A stretch of 52,972 nucleotides of DNA from Ferruginibacter sp. HRS2-29 (GCF_024343615.1 NZ_RJUB01000014.1:1-52972), one strand, 5' to 3'. Counted from the stretch's first letter, positions 9,824 to 18,954 are shown. Notes: generated from the sequence alone by a model not told the origin. A program made the numbers and translations.

Positions 9824-10357
9824 ATGAAAAAGGCCTTAATATTTATATTGATTTTCTTTATTGGAGCTTTTAAGATACAAGCTCAGGTTAAGTTTGATAC
9901 TTGCCAATATATTGTAAAATTTGCTGGTGAATGGCGTTACGCAAATGGTATTGACACAATACGAGTTTATTTAAGGCCAATACGGGCTTTTGACACTGAT
10001 TTTCAAGGTGTGCAGGATGTTCTATACGGTTGGCATGAGTATAAAAAAGGGAATATTATTATTGAGAGTGTTTATCAAAATAGGTTTATGCCGGTAAATG
10101 TAGATACTATAACAATAAGAAGTTTTTCGATCGGGTTAAAAATGGGGTCAGGGTTGGATTGTAATTCTTCATCACGAACTGCTTCTGGTGCTATCAATGA
10201 TTATTTACAAGCCAATGAAACAAAAGTCGTCACAATAACTTTAGATCCAACCGGCACGATTATGACATGGAAACAAAGGCATTCTGAAGGGTATGGAGTA
10301 TTCACCGGTGCTACAGGGATGACCTTGCCAAGGGAGTTTGTACTCTTTAAACAATAA
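9824..10357 (+). CDS. Secreted hypothetical protein between rpoB and rpoC
   Basis: The 177-residue product starts with a Sec signal peptide (hydrophobic 4-16, likely cleavage after KIQA). The mature part begins with a Trp-containing stretch, FAGEWRYANGIDTIRVYL, continues with VQDVLYGWHEYKKGN, and ends with TGMTLPREFVLFKQ. This looks like a small beta-rich exported protein and resembles DUF6705-type Bacteroidota proteins, but I am not certain of that family. It starts 3 bases after the JAMM-like lipoprotein gene, so the two are surely co-transcribed and may act together outside the cytoplasm. It shares the AT-rich composition of that gene. A 68-base AT-rich gap with no clear promoter or terminator separates it from rpoC. 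Confidence 0.75.
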   Translation: MKKALIFILIFFIGAFKIQAQVKFDTCQYIVKFAGEWRYANGIDTIRVYLRPIRAFDTDFQGVQDVLYGWHEYKKGNIIIESVYQNRFMPVNVDTITIRSFSIGLKMGSGLDCNSSSRTASGAINDYLQANETKVVTITLDPTGTIMTWKQRHSEGYGVFTGATGMTLPREFVLFKQ

Positions 10358-10425
10358 AATATTAAGCTATAAAGGAATAATCTCCCTATAGTTATTTAAA
10401 ATATTAATTATCAATTATAATAAAT

Positions 10426-13400
10426 ATGGCATTCAAAAAAGAAAATCGTCCAAAATCAACGTTTTCTCAGATCACCATTGGTTTGGCTTCGCCAGATACC
10501 ATTCTCGAAAAGAGCTATGGTGAGGTGTTAAAGCCTGAAACCATCAACTACCGTACGTACAAACCAGAACGTGATGGTTTGTTCTGCGAAAGGATATTCG
10601 GCCCTGTAAAGGACTATGAATGTGCCTGCGGTAAGTACAAGCGTATCCGTTACAAGGGGATCGTGTGCGACCGTTGTGGTGTAGAAGTTACAGAAAAGAA
10701 AGTACGCCGTGAGCGTATGGGCCACATCAAACTGGTGGTGCCTGTAGTGCACATCTGGTACTTCAAATCTCTTCCAAACAAGATCGGTTACCTGTTGGGT
10801 ATGAGCTCTAAAAAGCTTGAGACCATCGTTTACTACGAGCGTTTCGTGGTGATACAATCCGGTATCCGTGCCGATAAAGGCCAGAATTACGGTGATCTTC
10901 TTACCGAAGAAGAATACCTGGATATCCTGGATACTTTGCCAAAAGAAAACCAGATGCTTCCTGATGAAGATCCGGAAAAATTCGTGGCAAAAATGGGTGC
11001 AGAAGCAGTTCACGCCATGTTGGAAAGGCTTGACCTCGACCAATTGAGCTTTGACCTGCGTAATGCAGCCGCTAACGAAACTTCCCAGCAGCGTAAAGCA
11101 GACGCCCTTAAGCGTTTGAGCGTGGTGGAAAGCTTCCGTGATGCAAATACACGTATCAACAACCGTCCGGAATGGATGGTGATGCAATACATCCCGGTGA
11201 TCCCGCCAGAACTTCGTCCACTCGTTCCATTGGATGGTGGCCGTTTCGCGTCATCAGATCTGAACGATCTGTACCGTCGTGTGATCATCCGCAACAACCG
11301 TCTGAAAAGGCTGTTGGAAATCAAGGCGCCTGAAGTGATCCTTCGTAACGAAAAAAGGATGCTGCAGGAAGCGATCGATTCACTGTTTGATAACAGCCGT
11401 AAATCAAATGCCGTAAAAGCAGAAGGTGGACGTGCGCTGAAATCGTTGAGTGATGTACTGAAAGGTAAACAAGGTCGTTTCCGTCAGAACTTGCTGGGTA
11501 AACGTGTTGACTATTCCGGTCGTTCGGTTATCGTGGTAGGTCCTGAATTGAAAATGCACGAGTGTGGTTTGCCAAAAGATATGGCGGCAGAATTGTTCAA
11601 GCCGTTTATCATCCGCAAGCTCATCGAGCGTGGTATCGTAAAAACAGTTAAGAGTGCCCGTAAGCTGGTAGATAAAAAAGAAGCTATCATCTGGGATATT
11701 CTTGAAAATATATTGAAAGGTCACCCGGTAATGTTGAACAGGGCCCCGACACTTCACCGTTTGTCGATCCAGGCTTTCCAGCCGAAATTGATCGAAGGTA
11801 AAGCGATCCAGTTGCACCCATTGGTAACAACCGCGTTCAACGCCGATTTCGATGGTGATCAGATGGCCGTTCACGTTCCGTTGAGCAATGCTGCGATCCT
11901 GGAAGCTCAGTTGCTGATGCTTTCTTCGCACAACATCCTCAACCCGCAGAACGGTACCCCTATCACCCTTCCGTCACAGGATATGGTGCTCGGTCTTTAT
12001 TACATTACAAAAGGTAAAAAGACCATCGGCGACGATATCGTAAAAGGTGAAGGCAAAGCTTTCTATTCTGCAGAAGAAGTGATCATCGCTTATAACGAAA
12101 AATCGATTGATCTTCATGCAAACATAAGGGTACGTGCCAACTGGCGTAACAACGACGGTACACTTACCTACAAACTGATCGAAACTACCGTAGGCCGCGT
12201 GCTGTTCAACCAGCACGTACCGAAAGAAGTTGGTTTCATCAACGCATTGCTGACGAAGAAAAACCTTCGTGAGATCATTGGTGATATCATCAAATGGACA
12301 TCCGTTCCGATCACAGCTAAATTCCTGGATGACATCAAAACACTCGGTTACCGTATGGCGTTCCGTGGTGGTCTGTCGTTCAACATCAATGACCTGATCA
12401 TTCCTGAGATCAAGGAAGAACTGGTAGCAAATGCACAGGAAGAAGTTTCGGAAGTGTGGGATAGCTACAACAATGGTTTGATCACCAACAACGAACGTTA
12501 CAACCAGATCATCGATATCTGGAGCCGTGTAGATACGAAAGTAACAGAAACGTTGATCCGCGACCTGGCAACAGATAAACAAGGGTTCAACTCTGTATAC
12601 ATGATGCTTGATTCAGGTGCCCGTGGTTCCAAACAGCAGATCAAACAGCTGGGTGGTATGAGGGGGCTGATGGCCAAACCTCGTAAATCAGGTTCATCAG
12701 GATCTGAAATTATCGAGAACCCGATCCTGGCAAACTTCAAAGATGGTTTGAGTGTATTGGAATACTTCATCTCTACCCATGGTGCCCGTAAGGGTCTTGC
12801 GGATACGGCGTTGAAAACGGCGGATGCGGGTTACCTTACCCGTCGTCTGGTAGACGTTGCGCAGGATGTGGTGATCAACGACGAAGATTGTGGAACCCTC
12901 CGCGGTATCGCTACTTCAGCGTTGAAAGACAACGAAGATATCATCGAACCATTGGCAGACAGGATCGAAGGCCGTACTTCCTTACACGATGTATTCCATC
13001 CTGTAACCGAAGAACTCATCATCGCAGCAGGCGAAGAGATCGATTCAGATACCGCTAAGAAAATTGACCAGATAGGAATCGACACCGTTGAGATCCGCTC
13101 CGTATTGACCTGCGAAAGCAAACGTGGTGTGTGTGTGAAATGTTATGGTAAAAACCTTGCTTCGGGCATCCTTGCCCAGCGTGGTGATGCTGTAGGTATC
13201 ATTGCAGCACAGTCCATCGGTGAACCGGGTACACAGTTGACACTTCGTACGTTCCACGTGGGTGGTGTGGCTGGCTCTACATCAGTTGAAAGCTCTTTGT
13301 ATGCTAAGTTCGACGGTACATTGCAGTTCGATGGATTGCGTACAGTTGCTACCGAAAACAACGATGGCAAAAAAGTTCAGGTGGTTATCGGCCGTACCGG

Positions 13401-14718
13401 TGAGATCAGGAACATCGACGTAAAATCTGATCGTTTGCTGAACACAACGCATATCCCTTACGGATCTGTATTGCATGTAAAAGACGGGCAGAAAGTAGCG
13501 AAAGGTGATATGATCTGTACATGGGATCCGTTCAACAACGTTATCGTTGCTGAAGTGAATGGTGCTATCGGGTTCGACGCAGTGATCGAAGGTGTTACAT
13601 ACCGCGATGAAGCTGACGAACAGACTGGTCACCGCGAAAAAGTGGTTATCGAAACAAAAGATAAGACCAAGCTTCCTGCAATCATTGTAGAAGGCAAGGA
13701 AAAGAAAACATATAACTTACCGGTAGGTTCACACATCGTGGTGGAAGAAGGCGAAGATGTAAGGAGCGGCCAGGTACTGGTGAAGATTCCACGTATCCTC
13801 AGCAAGCTGAAAGATATCACGGGTGGTCTGCCACGTGTAACTGAGCTGTTTGAAGCACGTAACCCAAGCAACCCTGCTGTGGTTTGTGAGATCGATGGTG
13901 TGGTTAGCTTCGGCGCTATCAAACGTGGTAACCGCGAGATCATCGTGGAAGCGAAAGATGGTGTGGTACGCAAATACCTCGTTCCATTGAGCCGCCAGAT
14001 CCTGGTTCAGGATGGTGACTTCGTGAAAGCAGGTGCTGCATTGTCTGATGGACAGACTGCGCCGGCAGATATCCTTTCTATCAAAGGTCCGTTTGCAGTA
14101 CAGGAGTACGTGGTGAACGAGATCCAGGAAGTGTATCGCTTACAGGGTGTGAAGATCAACGACAAACACATTGAAGTGATCGTGCGCCAGATGATGCGTA
14201 AAGTAACGATTGAAGATGCAGGGGATACCAAATTCCTTGAAGGAGATACGGAAGACAGGATCGACTTCAATGCAGAGAACGATTATATCTATGATAAAAA
14301 AGTTGTTACGGAAGCGGGCGAAAGCACCACACTCCGTGCCGGCCAGATCGTTACCCTGCGTGATGTACGTGAAGAGAATTCCATCCTTCGCCGTGCCGAT
14401 AAGAAGCTGGTAGAATACCGCGATGCAAGTCCGGCCACCTCTTCTCCGTTGCTGCTCGGTATCACCAAGGCGTCTCTTGGTACACAAAGCTGGATCTCGG
14501 CTGCGTCGTTCCAGGAAACTACCAAAGTGTTGTCATCTGCAGCCATCCAGGGTAAAACTGATCCGATGTTAGGTTTGAAAGAGAACGTAATTACCGGTCA
14601 CCATATCCCTGCAGGTACAGGTCTCCGCGACTTCGAAAACATGATCGTAGGAAGCAAGGAAGAATATGAATTGCTGATGACGACGAAGGAAGCGATGACG
14701 TTTGATGATGAGGAGTAA
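10426..14718 (+). CDS. rpoC: DNA-directed RNA polymerase subunit beta'
   Basis: The 1430-residue protein is complete. The N-terminal zinc-binding site has Cys66, Cys68, Cys81 and Cys84. The catalytic loop NADFDGDQM (472-480) supplies the magnesium-binding Asp474, Asp476 and Asp478. The bridge helix/trigger loop region includes [29 protein letters not shown], and the second zinc site uses [17 protein letters not shown]. The trigger loop region [16 protein letters not shown] is intact. The protein with RpoB forms the active centre and DNA clamp. No convincing TAnnTTTG promoter is seen in the 68 bases before it, so transcription probably depends on read-through from rpoB through the two inserted genes. 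A strong terminator follows. Confidence 0.99.
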   Translation: MAFKKENRPKSTFSQITIGLASPDTILEKSYGEVLKPETINYRTYKPERDGLFCERIFGPVKDYECACGKYKRIRYKGIVCDRCGVEVTEKKVRRERMGHIKLVVPVVHIWYFKSLPNKIGYLLGMSSKKLETIVYYERFVVIQSGIRADKGQNYGDLLTEEEYLDILDTLPKENQMLPDEDPEKFVAKMGAEAVHAMLERLDLDQLSFDLRNAAANETSQQRKADALKRLSVVESFRDANTRINNRPEWMVMQYIPVIPPELRPLVPLDGGRFASSDLNDLYRRVIIRNNRLKRLLEIKAPEVILRNEKRMLQEAIDSLFDNSRKSNAVKAEGGRALKSLSDVLKGKQGRFRQNLLGKRVDYSGRSVIVVGPELKMHECGLPKDMAAELFKPFIIRKLIERGIVKTVKSARKLVDKKEAIIWDILENILKGHPVMLNRAPTLHRLSIQAFQPKLIEGKAIQLHPLVTTAFNADFDGDQMAVHVPLSNAAILEAQLLMLSSHNILNPQNGTPITLPSQDMVLGLYYITKGKKTIGDDIVKGEGKAFYSAEEVIIAYNEKSIDLHANIRVRANWRNNDGTLTYKLIETTVGRVLFNQHVPKEVGFINALLTKKNLREIIGDIIKWTSVPITAKFLDDIKTLGYRMAFRGGLSFNINDLIIPEIKEELVANAQEEVSEVWDSYNNGLITNNERYNQIIDIWSRVDTKVTETLIRDLATDKQGFNSVYMMLDSGARGSKQQIKQLGGMRGLMAKPRKSGSSGSEIIENPILANFKDGLSVLEYFISTHGARKGLADTALKTADAGYLTRRLVDVAQDVVINDEDCGTLRGIATSALKDNEDIIEPLADRIEGRTSLHDVFHPVTEELIIAAGEEIDSDTAKKIDQIGIDTVEIRSVLTCESKRGVCVKCYGKNLASGILAQRGDAVGIIAAQSIGEPGTQLTLRTFHVGGVAGSTSVESSLYAKFDGTLQFDGLRTVATENNDGKKVQVVIGRTGEIRNIDVKSDRLLNTTHIPYGSVLHVKDGQKVAKGDMICTWDPFNNVIVAEVNGAIGFDAVIEGVTYRDEADEQTGHREKVVIETKDKTKLPAIIVEGKEKKTYNLPVGSHIVVEEGEDVRSGQVLVKIPRILSKLKDITGGLPRVTELFEARNPSNPAVVCEIDGVVSFGAIKRGNREIIVEAKDGVVRKYLVPLSRQILVQDGDFVKAGAALSDGQTAPADILSIKGPFAVQEYVVNEIQEVYRLQGVKINDKHIEVIVRQMMRKVTIEDAGDTKFLEGDTEDRIDFNAENDYIYDKKVVTEAGESTTLRAGQIVTLRDVREENSILRRADKKLVEYRDASPATSSPLLLGITKASLGTQSWISAASFQETTKVLSSAAIQGKTDPMLGLKENVITGHHIPAGTGLRDFENMIVGSKEEYELLMTTKEAMTFDDEE

Positions 14719-14721
14719 TTG

Positions 14722-14766
14722 GATTACACGAATTCGAGCGAATTACACTAATTACACGAATTAAAA
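14722..14766 (+). repeat. Nine-base word array after rpoC
   Basis: The stretch contains GGATTACAC, GAATTACAC and TAATTACAC units followed by GAATT, with a period of about nine bases. It lies between the rpoC stop and its terminator. It resembles the seven-base arrays but with a longer period. Confidence 0.6.
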
Positions 14767-14769
14767 TAC

Positions 14770-14801
14770 AAGCCCCGCTGATAGATAGCGGGGCTTTTTA
14801 C
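14770..14801 (+). terminator. Rho-independent terminator after rpoC
   Basis: A perfect 10-bp GC-rich stem (AAGCCCCGCT with AGCGGGGCTT, loop of 7) is followed by TTTT, 52 bases after the rpoC stop. Confidence 0.9.
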
Positions 14802-14843
14802 ATATTAAGAGTTGCGTTGAATTTTATAGTATACAGTTCTTCT

Positions 14844-15176
14844 TTATGATGATAAGTCGTTGACAACAGCAACTGGTGCTACACGTTTTACAACATCAAT
14901 ACCATTATCCCTTCCCACAGAAGTTTGATACATTTCACTTGTGCCGATTATTTGTCCATTGGCTGCTTTAAGGTTGAAGTAATATTTTGCGTTGGTAGAA
15001 CTTTTGCGATCAAATTTAGATTCGTCTCTGGCATTCACTTTTACAGCATCTACACCTCTTAAACACCCCACTTTACTGGTGTAGCCCTCACTTGCAAGCA
15101 CAATTTCTCCATTATCAGCTTTTAAACTGAAATAATACTGCCCATTAGCCCGTTGAGATATAACAAACTTTCCCAT
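14844..15176 (-). CDS. YegP-family (DUF1508) protein, two tandem repeats
   Basis: The 110-residue protein is made of two copies of the YegP/DUF1508 unit. The first (about 2-48) has KFVISQRANGQYYFSLKADNGEI and LASEGYTSK; the second (about 53-100) has KFDRKSSTNAKYYFNLKAANGQI and TSEMYQTSV. The family is cytoplasmic, small and of poorly known function, sometimes linked to stress. The N-terminal Met fits the family start exactly. The gene sits 17 bases downstream of the HEPN-like gene on the same strand, so the two probably share a transcript. Composition is AT-rich compared with rpoC. Confidence 0.88.
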   Translation of the reverse strand: MGKFVISQRANGQYYFSLKADNGEIVLASEGYTSKVGCLRGVDAVKVNARDESKFDRKSSTNAKYYFNLKAANGQIIGTSEMYQTSVGRDNGIDVVKRVAPVAVVNDLSS

Positions 15177-15193
15177 GTTATTTTTTTACAAAT

Positions 15194-15865
15194 CTATTTA
15201 TATTTTTCAAGTTCTGTATAATAGTCTTTCGACCACGGGAGCGCCGGTTGACTGGACATATTCCTTAATTCATCGCCCATTCGTGAATCAATTTCAATAA
15301 CGTTATCAATTATCAGATCCTGATATTGCCTCAGTTTTGTCATAGTAATATAAGACGCTTTATTGCCATTGTGAGCAATCGCGCCTCTGTCTGATACGAA
15401 ATCGTCAATTTTACCAGTACAGTCAGGTTGCCATAAACTCGTGTAGTCTGATATTCCCAGGTAAGTATGGAATAATAATTTAAGCCTGTTTGATTTTGGA
15501 GTATGTAATAATTCTGTTTCCAGTTTAGCATAATTTAGCCAGACAGCCTTCCATCCGGTACCTGCCAATTCTATTGGCTTAATTTCATTCAAATCATTTT
15601 TGACTTTTGAGCTGATTGTCTTTTTGATAATTTTATTTAGCTGATGTATATCTGAAATAGAATCCGATAAATAATTTACCGATTCTAAAAGAAGATCTTC
15701 ATTGTACCTTTCCCAGGCAGCACATAACATTACCACCGCACTACGGGTTAAATGCCCCAAAGTTTTACGGCCGGGCTTATTTTGCGTATAAAAATTATGG
15801 GTTTCGATAAGTTTTAAAACGTCGATTCGAATGTGAAGGAAATTTATATAGGCTGAAGATGGCAT
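15194..15865 (-). CDS. HEPN-domain protein, probable RNase-like
   Basis: The 223-residue, mainly helical protein contains TRSAVVMLCAAWERYNEDLL (about 40-59) and, near the C-terminus, the motif RGAIAH (Arg160, His165), which is the R-x4-H signature of the HEPN superfamily. The layout, with an aromatic WERY segment followed far downstream by RxxxxH, resembles the RiboL-PSP/MAE_28990-type HEPN proteins. Many HEPN proteins are metal-independent RNases in toxin or defence systems. The partner here is unclear: the only close neighbour on the same strand is the YegP-like gene 17 bases downstream. An exact -7 element lies upstream. RNase activity is inferred from the motif only. Confidence 0.7.
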   Translation of the reverse strand: MPSSAYINFLHIRIDVLKLIETHNFYTQNKPGRKTLGHLTRSAVVMLCAAWERYNEDLLLESVNYLSDSISDIHQLNKIIKKTISSKVKNDLNEIKPIELAGTGWKAVWLNYAKLETELLHTPKSNRLKLLFHTYLGISDYTSLWQPDCTGKIDDFVSDRGAIAHNGNKASYITMTKLRQYQDLIIDNVIEIDSRMGDELRNMSSQPALPWSKDYYTELEKYK

Positions 15866-15886
15866 AGATAGTTAATGATAACAATA

Positions 15887-15894
15887 CAAACCTA
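15887..15894 (-). promoter_or_regulatory. Probable -7 promoter element for the HEPN/YegP pair
   Basis: On the minus strand this reads TAGGTTTG, an exact TAnnTTTG match, 22 bases before the HEPN start codon. No clear -33 TTG is seen. Confidence 0.5.
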
Positions 15895-16071
15895 ACTGTT
15901 AATATGGTATAAAGAAGCTTTTTAGATGTGAGGAAATTCTCTTTTATTCCTGTGAAAAATCCCCTCTGCCAGGCAGGAAAATCCCATCGCTTTTTTTCGG
16001 TAAGGTTTACCGCACGTACTACTTTTGAATTGCGTAAAACAGAACATCAACAAACATTATTATTAAAATAT

Positions 16072-16140
16072 GCCTGGGAGAGCGCAGGTGAAAGTCCTGT
16101 ACAAATTCTAGATGTTTTGTTGTACGCACCACTTCCAGGC
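16072..16140 (+). promoter_or_regulatory. Foldable leader upstream of the SymE-like gene
   Basis: GCCTGG (16072-16077) pairs with CCAGGC (16135-16140). Inside, CAGG (16085-16088) pairs with CCTG (16096-16099) around the loop TGAAAGT, and TACAA (16100-16104) pairs with TTGTA (16120-16124). The result is a three-way junction ending 17 bases before the start codon. It may be a regulatory leader or the target of an antisense RNA. The prediction is by eye only. Confidence 0.4.
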
Positions 16141-16157
16141 AAACTAATTATATTTCT

Positions 16158-16445
16158 ATGCGTGCAACAAAGAAGAAAGCAAACACACCGAGGCGCCCCG
16201 ATGTGCGTAGCATTAAAATTTCAACGTTGACAAGAATCAATGAATGGAGCGAAACAACAGTACCCTACATCAGGTTATCAGGAAACTGGTTACAGAATTT
16301 AGGGTTTAATCCTCATGATAGGATTACCGTTACTACGATGACAGGATTATTGATTATTAGAGCTGAAGGGCATGGTGATATGGAGATAAACTCGCCCCTT
16401 CGTATCTCAAGGCCTGCACCATTTATTCTCAGTGGTGCAAGGTAG
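16158..16445 (+). CDS. SymE-like toxin (type I, AbrB-like fold)
   Basis: The 95-residue protein has a basic N-terminus (1-20) and the SymE core VPYIRLSGNWLQNLGFNPHD followed by RITVTTMTGLLIIRAE (about 36-70). This matches SymE proteins, whose E. coli member is an SOS-induced toxin acting on RNA and nucleoid and controlled by the antisense RNA SymR. Whether this copy is toxic is not known. There is no protein antitoxin gene beside it. The region before it can fold (16072-16140) and could be where an antisense RNA would act. The start at 16158 gives the usual basic leader. A longer overlapping frame at 15928-16230 looks spurious. Confidence 0.75.
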   Translation: MRATKKKANTPRRPDVRSIKISTLTRINEWSETTVPYIRLSGNWLQNLGFNPHDRITVTTMTGLLIIRAEGHGDMEINSPLRISRPAPFILSGAR

Positions 16446-16484
16446 TACGTTAAAGGATTGTTGAAGAATGTATTGAAACATCAT

Positions 16485-16522
16485 GTTTTATAAAGGTAGT
16501 AGAAATGCTACCTTTATAAAAC
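16485..16522. repeat. 15-bp perfect palindrome with 8-base loop before the HicB-like gene
   Basis: GTTTTATAAAGGTAG (16485-16499) is exactly complementary to CTACCTTTATAAAAC (16508-16522), loop TAGAAATG. It ends 13 bases before the HicB-like start. No T run follows on either strand, so it is less like a terminator and more like an operator for the HicB-like DNA-binding protein. Confidence 0.8.
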
Positions 16523-16535
16523 AAATACCGACTTT

Positions 16536-16940
16536 ATGAGAGCCAGAAAAATAACAATCATTATCGAAAAAAGTATTGATGCTTATGGCGCCTATGCTGA
16601 AAATTGTGAAGGTATATATGGGGTGGGTGATACCGCAGATGAAGCAAAAAAATCTGCATTAAAAGGTCTTGCATTATTTAAAAAGTATAATAAGAAGGAA
16701 AATCTGCCTTCAATTCTCAATGCTGAATATGAAATAGTATTCAAGTTTGATGTACAGAGTTTTCTTACCTACTACAAAAAGATATTTACCAACGCTGCTT
16801 TGGAGCGCATGACCGGCATCAATCAAAAGCAATTTCAACATTATGCCTCAGGTTTAAAAAAGCCACGCCAGGCGCAGGTGAAGAAGATCGAAGCGGCGAT
16901 GCATAAGTTGGGGAGGGAGTTGATGGCGGTGGAGTTGTGA
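16536..16940 (+). CDS. HicB-like antitoxin with C-terminal helix-turn-helix
   Basis: The 134-residue protein has the HicB partial RNase-H-like fold at its N-terminus (MRARKITIIIEKS, AYAENCEGIYGVGDTADEAKKSAL, about 1-50). A second region (about 75-130) contains an XRE-like helix-turn-helix, FTNAALERMTGINQKQFQHYASGLKKPR. HicB normally neutralises the HicA mRNA interferase and represses its own operon. No HicA-like reading frame is found directly on either side, so this is an orphan or has lost its toxin. The perfect palindrome ending 13 bases upstream is a good operator candidate. The gene lies 90 bases after the SymE-like gene on the same strand. Confidence 0.8.
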   Translation: MRARKITIIIEKSIDAYGAYAENCEGIYGVGDTADEAKKSALKGLALFKKYNKKENLPSILNAEYEIVFKFDVQSFLTYYKKIFTNAALERMTGINQKQFQHYASGLKKPRQAQVKKIEAAMHKLGRELMAVEL

Positions 16941-16986
16941 AAAATTTCGATTTATGAAAACTATTTTTGTTAGTTGAAATATTAGT

Positions 16987-18057
16987 TTATGTGAAATTGG
17001 TTTTGAACCAGTCTTGTTGCCCCATAAATTTTATTTTAAATTCATTTCCCTCATAAACAAGTCCATTGAATTCTCTTTTATAAGAATTAATTCTAGGAGT
17101 TACAACTAAAATAGCATCATTAAATTTTAAAGTCTTTAGTATTCTATACATTCCAATACCATTTCCTCCTGCATTTAATTGTTTTACATTCTCCGATCTA
17201 TATCCTCTAGTAAATAGTTTTTCAATTTCATTTTGTTCTATTCTTATCGAAATCATTACAAAAAGTATTGAAAAACTGTCTTGTTCCTCTTTAAAAATAA
17301 TTTTAAAATCTGTTTTTGGGTGGCAATATTTTATTGCGTTATCAAAAATGTAATATAATGAAACAAATAAAGAGTCATGATCTACACTTATTCTTTTTTC
17401 GCACGCATCAAGATATACAGTGATTTCTCGCTCTTCAAAATCCTCCATAAAAATTTGTAGGATTGATAAAACTAAAATTCTTATGGAGTATTCAATTTTC
17501 TGAGAAATCGAATGAATTTTCATAGTTCTTTCAAAAACAGAAAACTCCACTTTTGTAGCTAAACTGTATTTAATTAGCTTTAAAAGTGTTTTTGTAGCTA
17601 CTTTAGGTTTTTCTGCTATGATTTGCTTAACTACATCATTTTGTTTGGTAAAATTCTCAGTTAGTATCTTCTGTGGTATTAAAGCAAATAAATCTTGTAT
17701 ACTATAGGTATTTAGGGAAGTTACATTATGAATAAACTCTTGATTTTCGGAATTGTGACGTGCTACTAAATCATTTTGAAAAGATGAAAGCGATTCAATG
17801 GAAATTATACTCATTTCCAAAAGATCTTTAAATAATTTATATCTGCGAATAAATTTATCATCGGTAGTGAGGGTAAATAACGTTCCATACGAATTTGATT
17901 TTGATCCTAGCCTAGCCTTTAAAACTTTATCATCAATAATTACTTCAATAATTTTTTGCGAATCACTGTAGTTGGTTACTAGATTCCTTAAATTCTTTGG
18001 GAAATTATCAAAAATATAGTCCCCATCTGTTTTGATTGCGTAATAATAAGTACTCAT
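16987..18057 (-). CDS. Soluble sensor histidine kinase
   Basis: The 356-residue protein has no membrane segment. The likely phosphoacceptor is His110 in QEFIHNVTS, and the ATP-binding domain follows with the N box DNAIKY (239-244), an F-box-like LFTRGYRSEN (281-290) and the G box GGNGIGM (297-303). The first 100 residues form an unrecognised input region. The start codon overlaps the stop of the upstream receiver gene by 4 bases (ATGA type), so the two are translationally coupled and almost surely act as a pair. The gene is clearly AT-rich. The signal sensed is unknown. Kinase identity is firm from the motifs; histidine position is a reasonable reading but not proven. Confidence 0.87.
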   Translation of the reverse strand: MSTYYYAIKTDGDYIFDNFPKNLRNLVTNYSDSQKIIEVIIDDKVLKARLGSKSNSYGTLFTLTTDDKFIRRYKLFKDLLEMSIISIESLSSFQNDLVARHNSENQEFIHNVTSLNTYSIQDLFALIPQKILTENFTKQNDVVKQIIAEKPKVATKTLLKLIKYSLATKVEFSVFERTMKIHSISQKIEYSIRILVLSILQIFMEDFEEREITVYLDACEKRISVDHDSLFVSLYYIFDNAIKYCHPKTDFKIIFKEEQDSFSILFVMISIRIEQNEIEKLFTRGYRSENVKQLNAGGNGIGMYRILKTLKFNDAILVVTPRINSYKREFNGLVYEGNEFKIKFMGQQDWFKTNFT

Positions 18058-18791
18058 CTTGATTTTTTAAACAAATCGAGGCTATATTGCTCTACTAAAT
18101 TTTGAAATTGGTAGGGTAATGCGTTTTTTTCTAATTTGAAATCGCATTCGTCCCAAGCTTTATGAAAAGGATTATTATTTTTATTAGCAGAATATATTAC
18201 AACCTTTTTATTAGGGTATTTTTGCTTTAGCATTAAAGCTAAATCTAATCCCTCTGAGTCAAGATTAAGCAACTTTCCCACACCATTAATATCAACAAAA
18301 AATATAAAAGATTCTTGAATTATTGGCATATCAAGGCTTTTAGCATCGGTGATACTTTTTGTATGTTTCCACCCACTATCTTTTAATATTCGAACAACAT
18401 TGAAATTTTTGTCATCATCAATAAACAGTATTTTAGTTTGAGTTTTCATGTGTTCTATTTCCACTTCTCTGTTGTGGTTTATTTCATTCATTGATGTAGG
18501 ACTTTTTGTAGGTGCAATTGGAGTTGGCCCCAAAGGAGTATTATTTCCAACATTTACATTTACATTTACATTTTGATTTCGTTCGTTAATATTAGTTGTG
18601 GTTCCTATAACCTCTACTTCTTCGATTGGATCTTGACGTAGTAAAAGGAAAGCTATAATCTCACAGAAAGAAACAGAAATAACAATTATGGGTTCCCAAT
18701 CCCAATTCGATTTGTATGCCCAGATACCTCCAAATACTAAACTTATAAGGGCTATAATAAATGTCTTGGAATCAGCAATAATTTTTCTCAT
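18054..18791 (-). CDS. Membrane-anchored response-regulator receiver protein without output domain
   Basis: The 245-residue protein starts with two membrane helices (about 10-25 and 33-51), followed by a low-complexity linker with NVNVNVNVGNN (74-84) and Pro/Thr residues, and then a receiver domain (about 119-235). Receiver residues are the acidic cluster Asp125-Asp127, the predicted phosphoacceptor Asp167 (in FVDINGVG), Ser201 (in YSANK) and a Lys at 219 or 222. There is no DNA-binding or enzymatic output domain. It overlaps the downstream kinase gene by 4 bases. A soluble kinase with a membrane-tethered receiver is the reverse of the usual two-component layout. A strong promoter lies upstream. 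Confidence 0.85.
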   Translation of the reverse strand: MRKIIADSKTFIIALISLVFGGIWAYKSNWDWEPIIVISVSFCEIIAFLLLRQDPIEEVEVIGTTTNINERNQNVNVNVNVGNNTPLGPTPIAPTKSPTSMNEINHNREVEIEHMKTQTKILFIDDDKNFNVVRILKDSGWKHTKSITDAKSLDMPIIQESFIFFVDINGVGKLLNLDSEGLDLALMLKQKYPNKKVVIYSANKNNNPFHKAWDECDFKLEKNALPYQFQNLVEQYSLDLFKKSR

Positions 18792-18822
18792 ATATAAATC
18801 GGCTTTACTGTAAGGGTATTTC

Positions 18823-18852
18823 CAAATATAATTTTAATTTAATCTATTCCAA
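18823..18852 (-). promoter_or_regulatory. Promoter for the receiver/kinase pair
   Basis: On the minus strand TTG (18852-18850), a 19-base spacer and TATATTTG (18830-18823) give an exact Bacteroidota promoter of the TTG/TAnnTTTG type, 31 bases before the receiver start codon. Confidence 0.75.
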
Positions 18853-18954
18853 AATATAAATTAAATATTATATTCATAAAACTTTTTGACTATGTAGAAT
18901 TTTTCCTGCTTAAAACGTCGACTCACTGTAAAGCTGAGATAAGCCTCCACCCAT

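Noticed and set aside
16072..16140. Resemblance of GGTGAAAGTCC to group II intron or cobalamin riboswitch sequence.
   Set aside because: The match is limited to about eleven bases; no intron domains, reverse transcriptase or cobalamin-type box arrangement is present.
15928..16230. A 100-codon plus-strand frame overlapping the SymE-like gene.
   Set aside because: It resembles no protein, crosses the foldable leader, and overlaps the well-supported SymE-like frame in another register.
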